From the NCBI RefSeq assembly GCF_025699295.1, contig NZ_JAILWB010000010.1:142748-206747 (forward strand): 64,000 nucleotides of DNA. Direction: 5' to 3'. The position numbers and the translations under genes were made by a program. Position 1 is the first letter of the stretch, and each line of letters starts with the position of its first letter. Positions 53,424 through 62,135 of the stretch are shown piece by piece. The notes under the pieces are model-generated. The model worked only from the letters and a program-made list of their open reading frames with translations. It was not told where the DNA came from and made no database searches. This DNA comes from Hydrogenophaga sp. GTDB lineage: Bacteria; Pseudomonadota; Gammaproteobacteria; Burkholderiales; Burkholderiaceae_C.

Positions 53424-54464
53424 TCAGTTCCGGTGCATCGCGATCGAACTCCACTGCGACGGTGAAACCGCCTGCGGATCGCTGGTTTCCTGGTAGTCGA
53501 GGTTGTCCAGCACCGAGAAATCGCTCACGCGGGGTTCGCTCTGCGCGGCGGCGGGTGACAGCGTCTCGTGCATGCGGTGCGCCACGTACCAGCTCGCGCG
53601 CAGCTTGGCTTCGCGCGTGTGCGAACCCAGGCGTGGCGTGAGGTGCAGGTTGGGAATGCCGTGCAGCGGCGTGCCTTCGGCCGCGAATTGCGGGTTGGCC
53701 CCGTCGAGCAGGCAGGCGTCGATGCGGCCATCGCACAGAGCCAGGGCCAGGGCCTCGGCGTCGAACAGCGAACTGCGGCTCACGCCCACCCAGAGCTGTC
53801 CGGGCTTGCAGTGGTTGAGCATGCGCTCGTTGATCCAGCCGCGAAAGCGCGAGGCGTACACCATCTGCAGCGAGATCGCGTCGGAGTGCGCCAGCAGATC
53901 CTGCAGCGTGACGGGCTCGACCTTGAGCTTGTCCCAGATGTCGGCAGCGTGGTGCACGGCAGGGTCGTATCCCAGCAGGCGCACACCCAGGCTGCGCAGC
54001 ATGGGTGCCAGCGTGTGGGCCACAGGTGCCAGGCCGAGCAGGCCCACCGTGCTGCCCGAGAGCTCGCGCCCCATGCGCACCTGTGAGATCTTGCGCCCGA
54101 GCAGCGCACTGATCATGCCGCGGCGGTACAGCATCAGCAGGCCGTAGAGCAGGTATTCAGCGTTGGATCGCACCGTGGCGCTGCGCGCCTGCAGCACGCG
54201 CACATTGCGCCGCGCGCAAGCGTCGAGATCGGTGTTGTCGCTGGAGATCTGCATGCGCGCCACGATCTCCAGCTTGGGCGCGAAGTCCAGGAACTCGCCA
54301 GACACCACCACGTGCGGGGGCAGCACGATGGCGCGGCTCTTGTAGGTGCTCTTGCGCAGCTCGGCGGGGTCGTCGGCCAGCTCGGGGCGAAAGCTCACCT
54401 CATGGCGTTCCTGCAGCCAGGCCAGCGCCTCGGGCACAAGGGGGTCGAGCAGCAGGACTTCCAT
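53424..54464 (-). CDS. Degenerate D-isomer-specific 2-hydroxyacid dehydrogenase-like protein
   Basis: 346 residues of the phosphoglycerate-dehydrogenase/formate-dehydrogenase fold. The usual GxGxxG reads GLLGLA at 141-146, the Arg-containing block is WVGVSRSSLFDAEAL (Arg230 kept), and the catalytic His of TPHxG is Arg278 (LTPRLGSH, with His282 nearby). The Glu position reads GANPQF. So the fold is kept but the catalytic pair and the nucleotide loop are changed. It may be a binding protein or an enzyme with new chemistry. Convergent with valS; its end is 7 bases away. Confidence 0.78.
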   Translation of the reverse strand: MEVLLLDPLVPEALAWLQERHEVSFRPELADDPAELRKSTYKSRAIVLPPHVVVSGEFLDFAPKLEIVARMQISSDNTDLDACARRNVRVLQARSATVRSNAEYLLYGLLMLYRRGMISALLGRKISQVRMGRELSGSTVGLLGLAPVAHTLAPMLRSLGVRLLGYDPAVHHAADIWDKLKVEPVTLQDLLAHSDAISLQMVYASRFRGWINERMLNHCKPGQLWVGVSRSSLFDAEALALALCDGRIDACLLDGANPQFAAEGTPLHGIPNLHLTPRLGSHTREAKLRASWYVAHRMHETLSPAAAQSEPRVSDFSVLDNLDYQETSDPQAVSPSQWSSIAMHRN

Positions 54465-54512
54465 GGTGGGCAGGGCGTGGAGTGGGATGGTCCGGGGTGC
54501 GCCTGCCTGCGA

Positions 54513-54740
54513 TCAGCGGCGCTTGAGGAGGGAGATATGGTCGCCGCCCACGGTCTCCTGATGCATCAGCACATTCCCCGTCTGTTTGGCAAAGGCCTGG
54601 AAATCGCGCACCGAGCCGGCGTCGGTCGAGATCACCTTCAGCGTCTGGCCACTGTGCATGTCGGCCAGCGCCTTCTTCGCTTTGAGGATCGGCAGCGGGC
54701 AGTTCAGGCCGCGGGCGTCAAGTTCTTTGTCGGCAGTCAT
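54513..54740 (-). CDS. TusA-family sulfur carrier
   Basis: 75 residues. The TusA motif CPxP is at 14-17 (LNCPLPILKAKKAL); Cys14 would carry a persulfide. It has the alpha-beta layout of TusA (KVISTDAGSVRDFQAFAKQTGN), and relays sulfur in tRNA thiolation or related pathways. It lies 48 bases from the 2-hydroxyacid dehydrogenase-like gene and two genes from cysM, so a sulfur-related neighbourhood is possible. Confidence 0.9.
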   Translation of the reverse strand: MTADKELDARGLNCPLPILKAKKALADMHSGQTLKVISTDAGSVRDFQAFAKQTGNVLMHQETVGGDHISLLKRR

Positions 54741-54832
54741 GGTACGAGGGGGTACTCCTGGGTAATCCGCATTCTAAGCGTCGGAGCGCGCCAGCAAGGG
54801 GCCGCAAGAGCGCGGGTGCGCGCCAAGTATGG

Positions 54833-55393
54833 CTAGCCGGCGCTGCGTGCCGGACCCGCGGCAGGTTTCTGTGGCAAATCTTCCATGAAAACCGGCTCGT
54901 GTCCTTGTTGCCGCAGCCACTGCGCCAGCGCCATGCCCGTCCCTGCTCGCCAGCAGCGCAACTGTTCGGGCCGCAGGAGCTTGTAGTCCACCAGTTCCGG
55001 GGAAAGCCGCACCTCGCCATGGGCGCGTGCGTGGTAGGTGATGATGACCTGGTTCATGCGCTGGAAGTCGTGCACGCCCACCAGTTCGAGCGCATCCACC
55101 GACAGCGATGTCTCTTCGCCAATCTCGCGACGGATCCCGTCCTCAGGGGTTTCGCCCGCCTCCATGAAGCCGGTGATGAGGCCGTACATCTTGCCCGGCC
55201 AGGCGGCGTTGCGCGCGAGCATGACGAGGCCATCCACCTCGACGATCGCCGCCAGCACCGGGGTGGGGTTGTTCCAGTGCGTGAAATCGCAACCCGGGCA
55301 GCGCAGGCGCTGCACCAGCCCGCTGTCTTCCTCCTGGGCGATCAGGGCCAGCGGGGTCGCACACAAGGGGCAGAACCGGAACGCGGTACTCAT
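54833..55393 (-). CDS. NUDIX hydrolase with N-terminal zinc ribbon
   Basis: 186 residues. Zinc ribbon Cys 8/11 and 32/35 (FCPLC and RCPGC), then the NUDIX box GFMEAGETPEDGIRREIGEET with the acidic metal ligands. The last Gly of the consensus REUxEExGU is Ser here. The order resembles NudC-type or ADP-ribose pyrophosphatases, though it is shorter than NudC. It would hydrolyse a nucleoside diphosphate linked compound. Adjacent to cysM (15-base gap, same strand). Confidence 0.9.
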   Translation of the reverse strand: MSTAFRFCPLCATPLALIAQEEDSGLVQRLRCPGCDFTHWNNPTPVLAAIVEVDGLVMLARNAAWPGKMYGLITGFMEAGETPEDGIRREIGEETSLSVDALELVGVHDFQRMNQVIITYHARAHGEVRLSPELVDYKLLRPEQLRCWRAGTGMALAQWLRQQGHEPVFMEDLPQKPAAGPARSAG

Positions 55394-55408
55394 GGTCGGT
55401 GCGGTGCG

Positions 55409-56311
55409 TCAGGCCGGGAACACGCCGGTGGAGAGATAACGGTCGCCCCGGTCGCAGACCACGAAGACGATGGTGGCGTTCTCCACTGTGCGCGCAATCT
55501 GCTGCGCCACCCAGCACGCACCCGCGGCCGAGATACCGGCAAAGATGCCCTCCTCGCGCGCGAGCTGGCGGCACATGGCTTCGGCGTCACCCTGGCTGAC
55601 GTACACAAGTTCGTCCACCCGGCTCGGGTCGTAGATCCTGGGCAGGTATTCGGTGGGCCATTTGCGGATGCCTGGAATGCGCGAGCCCTCGCTGGGCTGG
55701 GCCCCGATGATGCGCACGGCCGGGTTCTGCTCCTTCAGGAAGCGCGAGACGCCGGTGATGGTGCCGGTGGTGCCCATGGCGCTCACGAAATGGGTGATGC
55801 GCCCGCCGGTCTGTTGCCAGATCTCGGGTCCGGTGGTTTCGTAGTGCACGCGCGGGTTGTCCTCGTTGGCGAACTGGTCGAGCACCCGGCCCTTGCCCTC
55901 GGCCTGCATCTTCTCGGCCAAGTCGCGCGCCGACTCCATGCCGCCGCTCTTGGGCGTGAGGATGAGCTCGGCGCCAAAGGCCTTCATGGTCTGGGCGCGC
56001 TCGATGGACAGGTCCTCCGGCATGATCAGCACCATGCGGTAGCCCTTGATGGCCGCGGCCATGGCCAGCGCGATGCCGGTGTTGCCCGAGGTCGCTTCGA
56101 TCAGCGTGTCCCCCGGCTTGATGTCGCCGCGTTCCTCGGCGCGCCGGATCATCGAGACAGCCGGGCGGTCCTTCACCGAGCCGGCCGGGTTGTTGCCTTC
56201 GAGCTTGCCCAGGATCACGTTGCCGCGCGGCGCGTTGTCCGCCACGCCAATCCGCTGCAGCGCCACCAGGGGTGTGTTGCCGATGGCGTCCTCAATCGTC
56301 GGGTAGTTCAT
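55409..56311 (-). CDS. cysM: Cysteine synthase B
   Basis: 300 residues, PLP enzyme that makes cysteine from O-acetylserine and sulfide or thiosulfate. The Schiff-base Lys47 is in NPAGSVKDRPA; TSGNTGIALAMAAA binds the substrate carboxylate. CysM rather than CysK is indicated by the NNPAGSVKDR and length and by an Arg-rich C-terminal half (SEGSRIPGIRKWPTEYLPRIYD). Divergent from the tRNA-Leu gene. It may be in an operon with the NUDIX gene. Confidence 0.95.
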   Translation of the reverse strand: MNYPTIEDAIGNTPLVALQRIGVADNAPRGNVILGKLEGNNPAGSVKDRPAVSMIRRAEERGDIKPGDTLIEATSGNTGIALAMAAAIKGYRMVLIMPEDLSIERAQTMKAFGAELILTPKSGGMESARDLAEKMQAEGKGRVLDQFANEDNPRVHYETTGPEIWQQTGGRITHFVSAMGTTGTITGVSRFLKEQNPAVRIIGAQPSEGSRIPGIRKWPTEYLPRIYDPSRVDELVYVSQGDAEAMCRQLAREEGIFAGISAAGACWVAQQIARTVENATIVFVVCDRGDRYLSTGVFPA

Positions 56312-56325
56312 GCCCAGCACTGTGC

Positions 56326-56331
56326 CATAAT
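56326..56331 (+). promoter_or_regulatory. Candidate -10 of the tRNA-Leu promoter
   Basis: CATAAT about 20 bases before the tRNA, within a short A/T-rich patch (CCATAATTTCC) in an otherwise GC-rich region. No convincing -35 was found; if one exists at normal spacing it would lie within the cysM start. Confidence 0.4.
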
Positions 56332-56351
56332 TTCCGACTTCGTTCTTCCAA

Positions 56352-56436
56352 GCCCGGGTGGTGAAATTGGTAGACGCGCCGGACTCAAAATCCGGTTCCG
56401 AAAGGAGTGTCGGTTCGATTCCGACCCCGGGCACCA
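56352..56436 (+). tRNA. tRNA-Leu (anticodon CAA)
   Basis: 85 bases including CCA. Acceptor GCCCGGG (56352-56358) pairs with CCCGGGC (56426-56432); anticodon stem CCGGA/TCCGG around CTCAAAA gives anticodon CAA, reading UUG. A long variable arm (TTCCGAAAGGAGTGTC region) and the TTCGATTCC T-loop identify the Leu class. The 3' CCA is encoded. Confidence 0.96.
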
Positions 56437-56498
56437 GATACTCCAAGGCCATGCAGCTTGTGTTGCGTGGCCTTTCTTGTTTGAGGAGTCCGCACGCC

Positions 56499-57476
56499 AT
56501 GCTCATGCCCGTCCTTGCCCTCGTCGCTGGCCTCATCCTCCTGGTCTGGAGCGCCGACCGCTTTGTCGAAGGGGCCTCCACCACCGCAGGACACTTCCAG
56601 GTGCCGCCGCTGCTGGTGGGCATGGTGATCGTCGGTTTCGGCACCTCGGCGCCCGAGATGGTGGTGTCCACACTGGCCGCATCGCAGGGCAACCCCGGGC
56701 TGGCGCTGGGCAATGCCTGGGGTTCGAACATCGTCAACATCGCGCTCATTCTGGGCGTGACCGCGATGGTCGCGCCGATCCGGGTGCAATCCGTCATCCT
56801 GCGCAAGGAACTGCCGCTGCTGACCGCCGTCACCCTGCTGGCCGGGTACCTTGTGTGGGACGGTCAACTCGCCCGCGAGGACGCCTGGGTGCTGCTCGGT
56901 GTGTTTGCCGCCGTGATGGGCTGGTCGATCGTGGAAGGCCTGCGCGGTGGCGGCGATGCGCTGGCCACCGAAACCGCCGCCGAGTTGCAGGCGCACGCCA
57001 TGCCGTTGCCGCGCTCGATCATGTGGGTGGTGGTGGGGCTGCTGGTGCTCGTGGGCAGCTCGCAGCTGCTGGTGTGGGGCGCGGTTCAGATCGCGCAGTC
57101 GCTGGGCGTGAGCGACCTCGTGATCGGCCTGACCGTGGTGGCCGTGGGCACCTCGCTGCCCGAGCTCGCCTCCTGCGTGGCCGCGGCGCGCAAGGGCGAG
57201 CATGACATCGCGCTGGGCAATGTGCTGGGCTCCAATCTCTTCAACTCGCTTGCGGTGGTCGGCATCGCCGGCGCCATCGCGCCGATGTCGATCGAGCCCG
57301 ATGTGCTGACGCGGGACTTCCCCGTGATGCTGGGCCTGACCGTGGTGCTGTTCGCCATGGGCTGGGGCTTTCGCGGCCGCAAGGGCCGCATCAACCGCTT
57401 CGAGGCACTGGCACTGCTGGCGGTGTACGTGACTTACACCGGCTGGCTGTTCACGACGCTCAAGCAGACGGCCTGA
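56499..57476 (+). CDS. Calcium/sodium antiporter family protein
   Basis: 325 residues, about ten hydrophobic segments. The two alpha-repeat signatures of the Ca/cation antiporter superfamily are visible: VGFGTSAPEMVVSTLA near 45-60 and TVVAVGTSLPELASCVAA near 215-230 (the GTSxPE motif). GAGGAG ribosome site before the ATG. Probably YrbG-like cation exchange across the inner membrane. It follows the tRNA by 62 bases. Confidence 0.92.
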   Translation: MLMPVLALVAGLILLVWSADRFVEGASTTAGHFQVPPLLVGMVIVGFGTSAPEMVVSTLAASQGNPGLALGNAWGSNIVNIALILGVTAMVAPIRVQSVILRKELPLLTAVTLLAGYLVWDGQLAREDAWVLLGVFAAVMGWSIVEGLRGGGDALATETAAELQAHAMPLPRSIMWVVVGLLVLVGSSQLLVWGAVQIAQSLGVSDLVIGLTVVAVGTSLPELASCVAAARKGEHDIALGNVLGSNLFNSLAVVGIAGAIAPMSIEPDVLTRDFPVMLGLTVVLFAMGWGFRGRKGRINRFEALALLAVYVTYTGWLFTTLKQTA

Positions 57477-58386
57477 GGCCCTCGGCCACCGTGGGGTGGC
57501 GCAGGCGCAGGCGCAGCTCTTCTTTCATGCGCCGGTTGTGCAGCCGGCGCGACTCGCTCATGAAGCTCAGCAGCACCAGCGGCAGGGCGTCGCCCGCGGC
57601 ATCGCGTGCCACCCGCAGCGGACGTGGCAGGCCGTAGAGGTCGGCCGCGAGGTCGAAGTAGTCGCCCATCCTGAGTTCGGTGTCGTCCACCACGTTCACA
57701 TTGCGCTGCGGCCGCCCGCGCCACAGCGCCAGCACGCAGGCGCGCGCCAGGTCGTCGGCGTGGATGTGATTGGTGTAGACGTCGTCTTCGGCGCGCAGCA
57801 CCGGCGTGCCGCGCTGCAGCCGCTCGCGCGGCGTGCCACCCTCGCGATCGGGCGCGTAGATGCCCGGGATGCGCAGCGCGGTGGTGCGCACACCGGTGGC
57901 TCGGCCCAGCCAGTGCAGCATGGCCTCGGCATCCACCCGGCGCCAGGCGCGCGGCGTGAGCGGCTGGACCGGCGTGGCCTCGTCGGTCCAGCGCCCCTGC
58001 CGATCGCCGTAGACACCGGTCGTGGAGCCATACACCAGCGCGACGGGCAGCGAACGCTGCGCCAGCGCGCGCGCGAGTGCGCGGGTGCGCGGATCGAGCC
58101 GCCAGTCAGCGAGCTCACCCGAGGGCGGCGGCGCCAGGTGCAGCACGCGCGTGGCAAGGCCCGCCAGGCGGCGCAGGCTGCGAGGGTCGTCCAGGTCGCC
58201 CTGCAGCGGCGTGATGCCCTGCGCACGCAGCGCCGGGCCGCGCGCCGGGCTGGAGGTGAGCGCGAGCAGGCGCACGCGCTCACCGCCGCCCAGAGCGCGC
58301 GCAGCGCGCAGACCGACGTCACCACAACCCACGATAAGAACCCGTTCACGCCGGAAGCGTGCGGGCAAAGCGCCAAGGAGGCTCAT
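57460..58386 (-). CDS. NAD-dependent epimerase/dehydratase-like SDR (atypical)
   Basis: 308 residues. The N-terminal RVLIVGCGDVGLRAARALG is the nucleotide loop, VLHLAPPPSG and ALVYGSTTGVYGDRQG hold the active-site region (Tyr in GVYG), and YTNHIHADDLARACVLAL matches the atypical SDR class near epimerases. The start MSLLGALPARFRRER has GGAGG overlapped upstream. Often called SDR family / epimerase of unknown substrate. Overlaps the end of the antiporter gene by 17 bases (convergent). Confidence 0.88.
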   Translation of the reverse strand: MSLLGALPARFRRERVLIVGCGDVGLRAARALGGGERVRLLALTSSPARGPALRAQGITPLQGDLDDPRSLRRLAGLATRVLHLAPPPSGELADWRLDPRTRALARALAQRSLPVALVYGSTTGVYGDRQGRWTDEATPVQPLTPRAWRRVDAEAMLHWLGRATGVRTTALRIPGIYAPDREGGTPRERLQRGTPVLRAEDDVYTNHIHADDLARACVLALWRGRPQRNVNVVDDTELRMGDYFDLAADLYGLPRPLRVARDAAGDALPLVLLSFMSESRRLHNRRMKEELRLRLRHPTVAEGLRPSA

Positions 58387-58470
58387 GCGGAATCCGAATT
58401 TGCGACAATGGCCGGTTGCTGCGTGCGCGGGTGCGCGCCTGTCGGCCTCTTCTTCTTCAAACGTGCCAGT

Positions 58471-59505
58471 ATGACATTCACGATCACCGTCGAGCCCAGT
58501 GGGCGCACCTTCACCGCCGAGCCCGACGAGGCCATGCTCGCCGCCGGCATCCGCCAGGGCATCGGCCTGCCCTATGGGTGCAAGGACGGGGCCTGCGGCT
58601 CCTGCAAGTGCAAGCTGGTCTCGGGCAGCGTGGTACACGGCCCGCACCAGCCCAAGGCATTGAACGCCGAGGAAGAGGCCGCCGGCTACGTGCTCACCTG
58701 CTGCGGTGTCGCGCACAGCGACGTGGTGCTCGAATCGCGCCAGGTCACTGAAGCCGGCGCCTTTCCGATCAAGAAGATGCCGGCGCGCGTGAACACGCTG
58801 GAGCGCGCCTCGCACGACGTGATCGTGCTGCGGCTGCAATTGCCCGCGAGCGACACCTTCCAGTACCACGCCGGCCAGTACGTCGAATTCCTGCTGCGCG
58901 ACGGCGACCGCCGCAGCTACTCGATGGCGAACGCCCCGCATACCCAGGCCACGCAACCTTCGCTGGAACTGCACCTGCGCCACATGCCCGGCGGCAAGTT
59001 CACCGACCACGTGTTCGGCGCCATGAAGGAAAAGGACATCCTGCGCATCGAGGGGCCATACGGCAGCTTCTTCCTGCGCGAGGACAGCGACAAGCCCATC
59101 GTGCTGCTGGCCTCGGGCACCGGCTTCGCGCCGATCAAGGCGGTGATCGAACACATGCAGCACAATGGCATCGCCCGAGCAGCCACGCTGTACTGGGGCG
59201 GCCGGCGCCCAGCCGACCTGTACCAGCGCGAGTGGATCGAGGCCCGCCTGGCCGAGATGCCGAACCTGCGCTACGTGCCCGTGGTCTCGGACGCCCTGCC
59301 CGAGGACGGCTGGACCGGCCGCACCGGCTTCGTGCACCTGGCCGTGCTGCAGGACTTCCCCGACCTCTCGGGCCACGAGGTCTACGCCTGCGGCGCGCCC
59401 ATCGTGGTCGAGTCGGCCCACCGCGACTATGTCGCCCTGGCAGGACTGCCGGACGAGGCCTTCTTCGCCGATTCCTTCACCAGTGCCGCCGACAAGCTGG
59501 CCTGA
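58471..59505 (+). CDS. Ferredoxin-type 2Fe-2S flavin reductase (CDP-glucoseen reductase-like)
   Basis: 344 residues. N-terminal plant-type 2Fe-2S ferredoxin domain with Cys 37, 42, 45 and 77 (YGCKDGACGSCKCKL and VLTCCG), then an FNR-type FAD domain (RRSYSMANAP) and an NAD domain (LLASGTGFAPIKAVIEHM). It passes electrons from NAD(P)H through FAD and the cluster to an acceptor, like aromatic dioxygenase reductases or AscD. No oxygenase is next to it. It is divergent from the epimerase-like gene and followed 29 bases later by a Bug receptor. Confidence 0.92.
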   Translation: MTFTITVEPSGRTFTAEPDEAMLAAGIRQGIGLPYGCKDGACGSCKCKLVSGSVVHGPHQPKALNAEEEAAGYVLTCCGVAHSDVVLESRQVTEAGAFPIKKMPARVNTLERASHDVIVLRLQLPASDTFQYHAGQYVEFLLRDGDRRSYSMANAPHTQATQPSLELHLRHMPGGKFTDHVFGAMKEKDILRIEGPYGSFFLREDSDKPIVLLASGTGFAPIKAVIEHMQHNGIARAATLYWGGRRPADLYQREWIEARLAEMPNLRYVPVVSDALPEDGWTGRTGFVHLAVLQDFPDLSGHEVYACGAPIVVESAHRDYVALAGLPDEAFFADSFTSAADKLA

Positions 59506-59534
59506 ACTTCTTCAACAACAACGGAGACCACACC

Positions 59535-60512
59535 ATGCTGAACCGCCGCCAACTGATCACCTGTTCCGCCCTGGCTTGCGCCAGCCTCGCCCTGCCGGGC
59601 GCCGCCATGGCCCAGGCCACCACCACGCGCATCGTCGTGCCCTTCTCGGCCGGTGGCCCGATCGACGTGACCGCGCGCATCCTGGCCGATGCGGTCAAGG
59701 GCACGCTGGGCACGGTGATCGTGGAGAACCGCCCCGGCGCGGGCGGCAACATCGGCGTGAGCCAGGTGGCCAAGTCTGCACCCGATGGCCTGACGCTGGG
59801 TATCGCCACCACCGCCTCGCACGGCATCAACCCCTGGCTGTTCAGCAAGCTGCCCTACGACCCGGCCAGGGACTTCGCGCCCATCACGCAGATGCTGCGT
59901 GTGCCCAACGTGCTGGTGATGAACGCAGAGACCGCCACGCGCCTGAACATCAACAGCCTGGCCGACCTGATCGCCTACGGCAAGGCCAACCCCGGCAAGC
60001 TCAACTACGGCTCGGGCGGCAACGGCAGCGCAGGCCACCTGGCGGGCGAGCTGTTCAAGAACGGCGCCGGCATCTTCGCCGTGCACATTCCCTACAGCGG
60101 CGGCAACCCGGCACAGCTGGGTCTGCTCTCGGGTCAGGTCGATTTCAACTTCGACAACCTCGCCACCGCCGCGGCCAACATCCGCTCGGGCAAGCTCAAG
60201 GCGCTGGCGGTGACCACGGCGCAGCGCAGCGCCGTGGTGCCCGACGTGCCCACGGTGGCGGCGACCCTGCCCGGCTTCGAGATCGACACCTGGTGGGGCC
60301 TGGTCGCGCCTGCCGGCACGCCGCCCGAGACGGTACGCAAGCTCAACGCTGCGTTCGGCGACGCGCTGAGATCCCCCGAAGTGAAGAGCCGCTTCGCGCA
60401 GTTGCTTGCCGAACCAGCCCCCAACACGCCCGAGCAGTTCGACGACTTCATGAAGCGCGAGCGCACCAAGTACGAGCGCATGGTCAAGCTCTCGGGCGCG
60501 AAGGTCGACTGA
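59535..60512 (+). CDS. Bug/TctC-family solute-binding protein
   Basis: 325 residues. Signal peptide MLNRRQLITCSALACASLALPGAAMA, cleaved near 26, then TRIVVPFSAGGPIDVTARILA. GSGGNGSAGHLAGELF and HIPYSGGNPAQLGLLSGQV are the ligand loops. GGAGA ribosome site. It differs clearly from the receptor at 32970. Periplasmic binding of a carboxylate; no tctAB is adjacent. Ends before a terminator. Confidence 0.92.
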   Translation: MLNRRQLITCSALACASLALPGAAMAQATTTRIVVPFSAGGPIDVTARILADAVKGTLGTVIVENRPGAGGNIGVSQVAKSAPDGLTLGIATTASHGINPWLFSKLPYDPARDFAPITQMLRVPNVLVMNAETATRLNINSLADLIAYGKANPGKLNYGSGGNGSAGHLAGELFKNGAGIFAVHIPYSGGNPAQLGLLSGQVDFNFDNLATAAANIRSGKLKALAVTTAQRSAVVPDVPTVAATLPGFEIDTWWGLVAPAGTPPETVRKLNAAFGDALRSPEVKSRFAQLLAEPAPNTPEQFDDFMKRERTKYERMVKLSGAKVD

Positions 60513-60531
60513 GCGGCCCCGTCCGATCGAC

Positions 60532-60560
60532 AAAGAGCCCCGCCATGGCGGGGCTCTTTT
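60532..60560. terminator. Bidirectional terminator between Bug receptor and Do protease
   Basis: AAAGAGCCCCGC ... GCGGGGCTCTTTT, a perfect inverted repeat with runs of A on one side and T on the other. Serves both convergent genes. Confidence 0.9.
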
Positions 60561-60579
60561 CGTTGGCGCGACGCCGGTC

Positions 60580-62061
60580 TCAGCCCAGCCGCACCGGCAC
60601 GAATATCTGGTCGCCGTCGCGCTGGATCAGCAGGGCCAGCGACTTGCCCGACTTGTCCAGCAACGCCCTCACCTGCTCGATGCTCTCCACCTTCGCCCCG
60701 TTGACGGCAAGCAGCACGTCGCCCTGCAGCACACCGGCCAGCGCGGCGGGCCCCCGCGCATCTTCCACCACCAGGCCTCCGTCCGCCACGCCGACCGCGC
60801 GCCGCTCATGCGGTGCCAGCGGACGCAGCGCCAGACCAAGGCGGCCCTGGTCCCCAGCCTTTTCGCCGTCGGTAGTCCTGGTGGTTCTGGTGGCGGCATC
60901 GCCCAGTTGCGCGGACAGGCTCACGTCCTTGCCCTGGCGCCAGACGTCCAGCCGCACCTTGTCGCCCGGCAGGGCCTGGCCGATGTAGGCTGGCAGGTCG
61001 CCCGAGCCGACGATGACCTGCCCGTCGATCTGGCGGATGACGTCGCCCACCTTCAGGCCGGCCTGGTCGGCCGGGCCGCCGGGCTCCACGCTGGAGACGA
61101 GCGCGCCCGCAGCCTTGTCGAGTTTGAAGGACTCGGCCAGAGTCTGGTTCACCTCCTGCACCGATACGCCCAGGCGGGCGTGGCGAGCCTTGCCGTGGGC
61201 CACGATCTGGTCCTTGACCTTGAGCACGGTCTCCATCGGGATCGCGAACGACAGCCCCTGGTATCCCCCGGTGTGGCTGTAGATCTGCGAGTTGATGCCG
61301 ACCACCTCGCCGCGCGTGTTGAACAGCGGGCCACCCGAGTTGCCCGGGTTCACCGCCACGTCGGTCTGGATGAAGGGCACGAAGCTGTCGTCGGGCAGCG
61401 AACGGCCCTTGGCGCTGACCACGCCAGCGGTCACGCTGTTCTCGAAGCCGAACGGTGAACCGATGGCGAGTACCCACTCGCCCACCTTCAGGTCCCGCGC
61501 GCTGCCAAGCGGCACCACCGGCAGCTCCTTGGCGTCGATGCGCAGCACCGCGACATCGGTCCTGGGGTCGGAACCCAGCACCTTGGCCACGAACTCACGC
61601 CGGTCGGTGAGCTTGACGGTCACGCGCTGCGCGTCGCGCACCACGTGTGCATTCGTCAGCACCAGGCCATCGGCGCTGATGATGAAGCCCGAGCCCTGCC
61701 CGCGTGCCGGCATCTCGCGCCCACCACCCGGCATGCCCGGCCCCTGGAAGTGCTTGAAGAACTCGAAGAACGGGTCGTCCGGATCGATGCCGGGCAAGCG
61801 GTTCGCAGCCGCTTGCTGCTCCTCGTCCGGATGGGTCTTTCCGACCACACTGATGTTGACCACGGCCGCGCCGTGGCGTTGCGCGATCTGCGCGAAATCG
61901 GGCAAGGCGCTGGCCACGGGCTTGGGCGACTGCAGGGTCGCCACCGGTGCGGCCGCGGTGGCGTGGGTGCCGGACACCAGGCCGACACTGGCACCGCCCA
62001 CGATGCCCGCGGCCGCGAGCGACAGCACGAGGCGAGAGGCTTTGAGGGACAGGGTTTTCAT
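60580..62061 (-). CDS. Do-family (DegP/HtrA-type) serine protease
   Basis: 493 residues, periplasmic. Signal peptide-like N-terminus (LVLSLAAAGIVGGASVGLVSG). Catalytic triad His139 (LTNAHVV), Asp169 (RTDVAVL) and Ser242 (NPGNSGGPL). Two PDZ domains follow (GVSVQEV..., GLALRPL...VGVADGGLVVE). Degrades misfolded envelope proteins. An AAGGAG site precedes the ATG. Next to the sensor kinase and response regulator on the same strand; a PmrA-like box lies 57 bases upstream of the start. Confidence 0.95.
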   Translation of the reverse strand: MKTLSLKASRLVLSLAAAGIVGGASVGLVSGTHATAAAPVATLQSPKPVASALPDFAQIAQRHGAAVVNISVVGKTHPDEEQQAAANRLPGIDPDDPFFEFFKHFQGPGMPGGGREMPARGQGSGFIISADGLVLTNAHVVRDAQRVTVKLTDRREFVAKVLGSDPRTDVAVLRIDAKELPVVPLGSARDLKVGEWVLAIGSPFGFENSVTAGVVSAKGRSLPDDSFVPFIQTDVAVNPGNSGGPLFNTRGEVVGINSQIYSHTGGYQGLSFAIPMETVLKVKDQIVAHGKARHARLGVSVQEVNQTLAESFKLDKAAGALVSSVEPGGPADQAGLKVGDVIRQIDGQVIVGSGDLPAYIGQALPGDKVRLDVWRQGKDVSLSAQLGDAATRTTRTTDGEKAGDQGRLGLALRPLAPHERRAVGVADGGLVVEDARGPAALAGVLQGDVLLAVNGAKVESIEQVRALLDKSGKSLALLIQRDGDQIFVPVRLG

Positions 62062-62118
62062 GAGAGCTCCTTCTTCAACAAGGATGGTTTGAACACATCC
62101 CGACTGTGAGCCCCCAGA

Positions 62119-62135
62119 GTTAGACGGTGCTTAAG
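62119..62135 (+). promoter_or_regulatory. PmrA/QseB-like box before the Do protease
   Basis: GTTAGA-cggtg-CTTAAG: two hexamers 11 bases apart start to start, matching the direct-repeat spacing CTTAAG-N5-CTTAAG of PmrA-type boxes (second hexamer exact, first 4 of 6). It spans the kinase stop codon and lies upstream of the protease gene. The neighbouring response regulator is of the PmrA/QseB type. Confidence 0.45.

Noticed and set aside
56358..56498. Extension of the antiporter frame upstream
   Set aside because: The extension runs through the tRNA-Leu gene; the antiporter has its own ribosome site and start at 56499.
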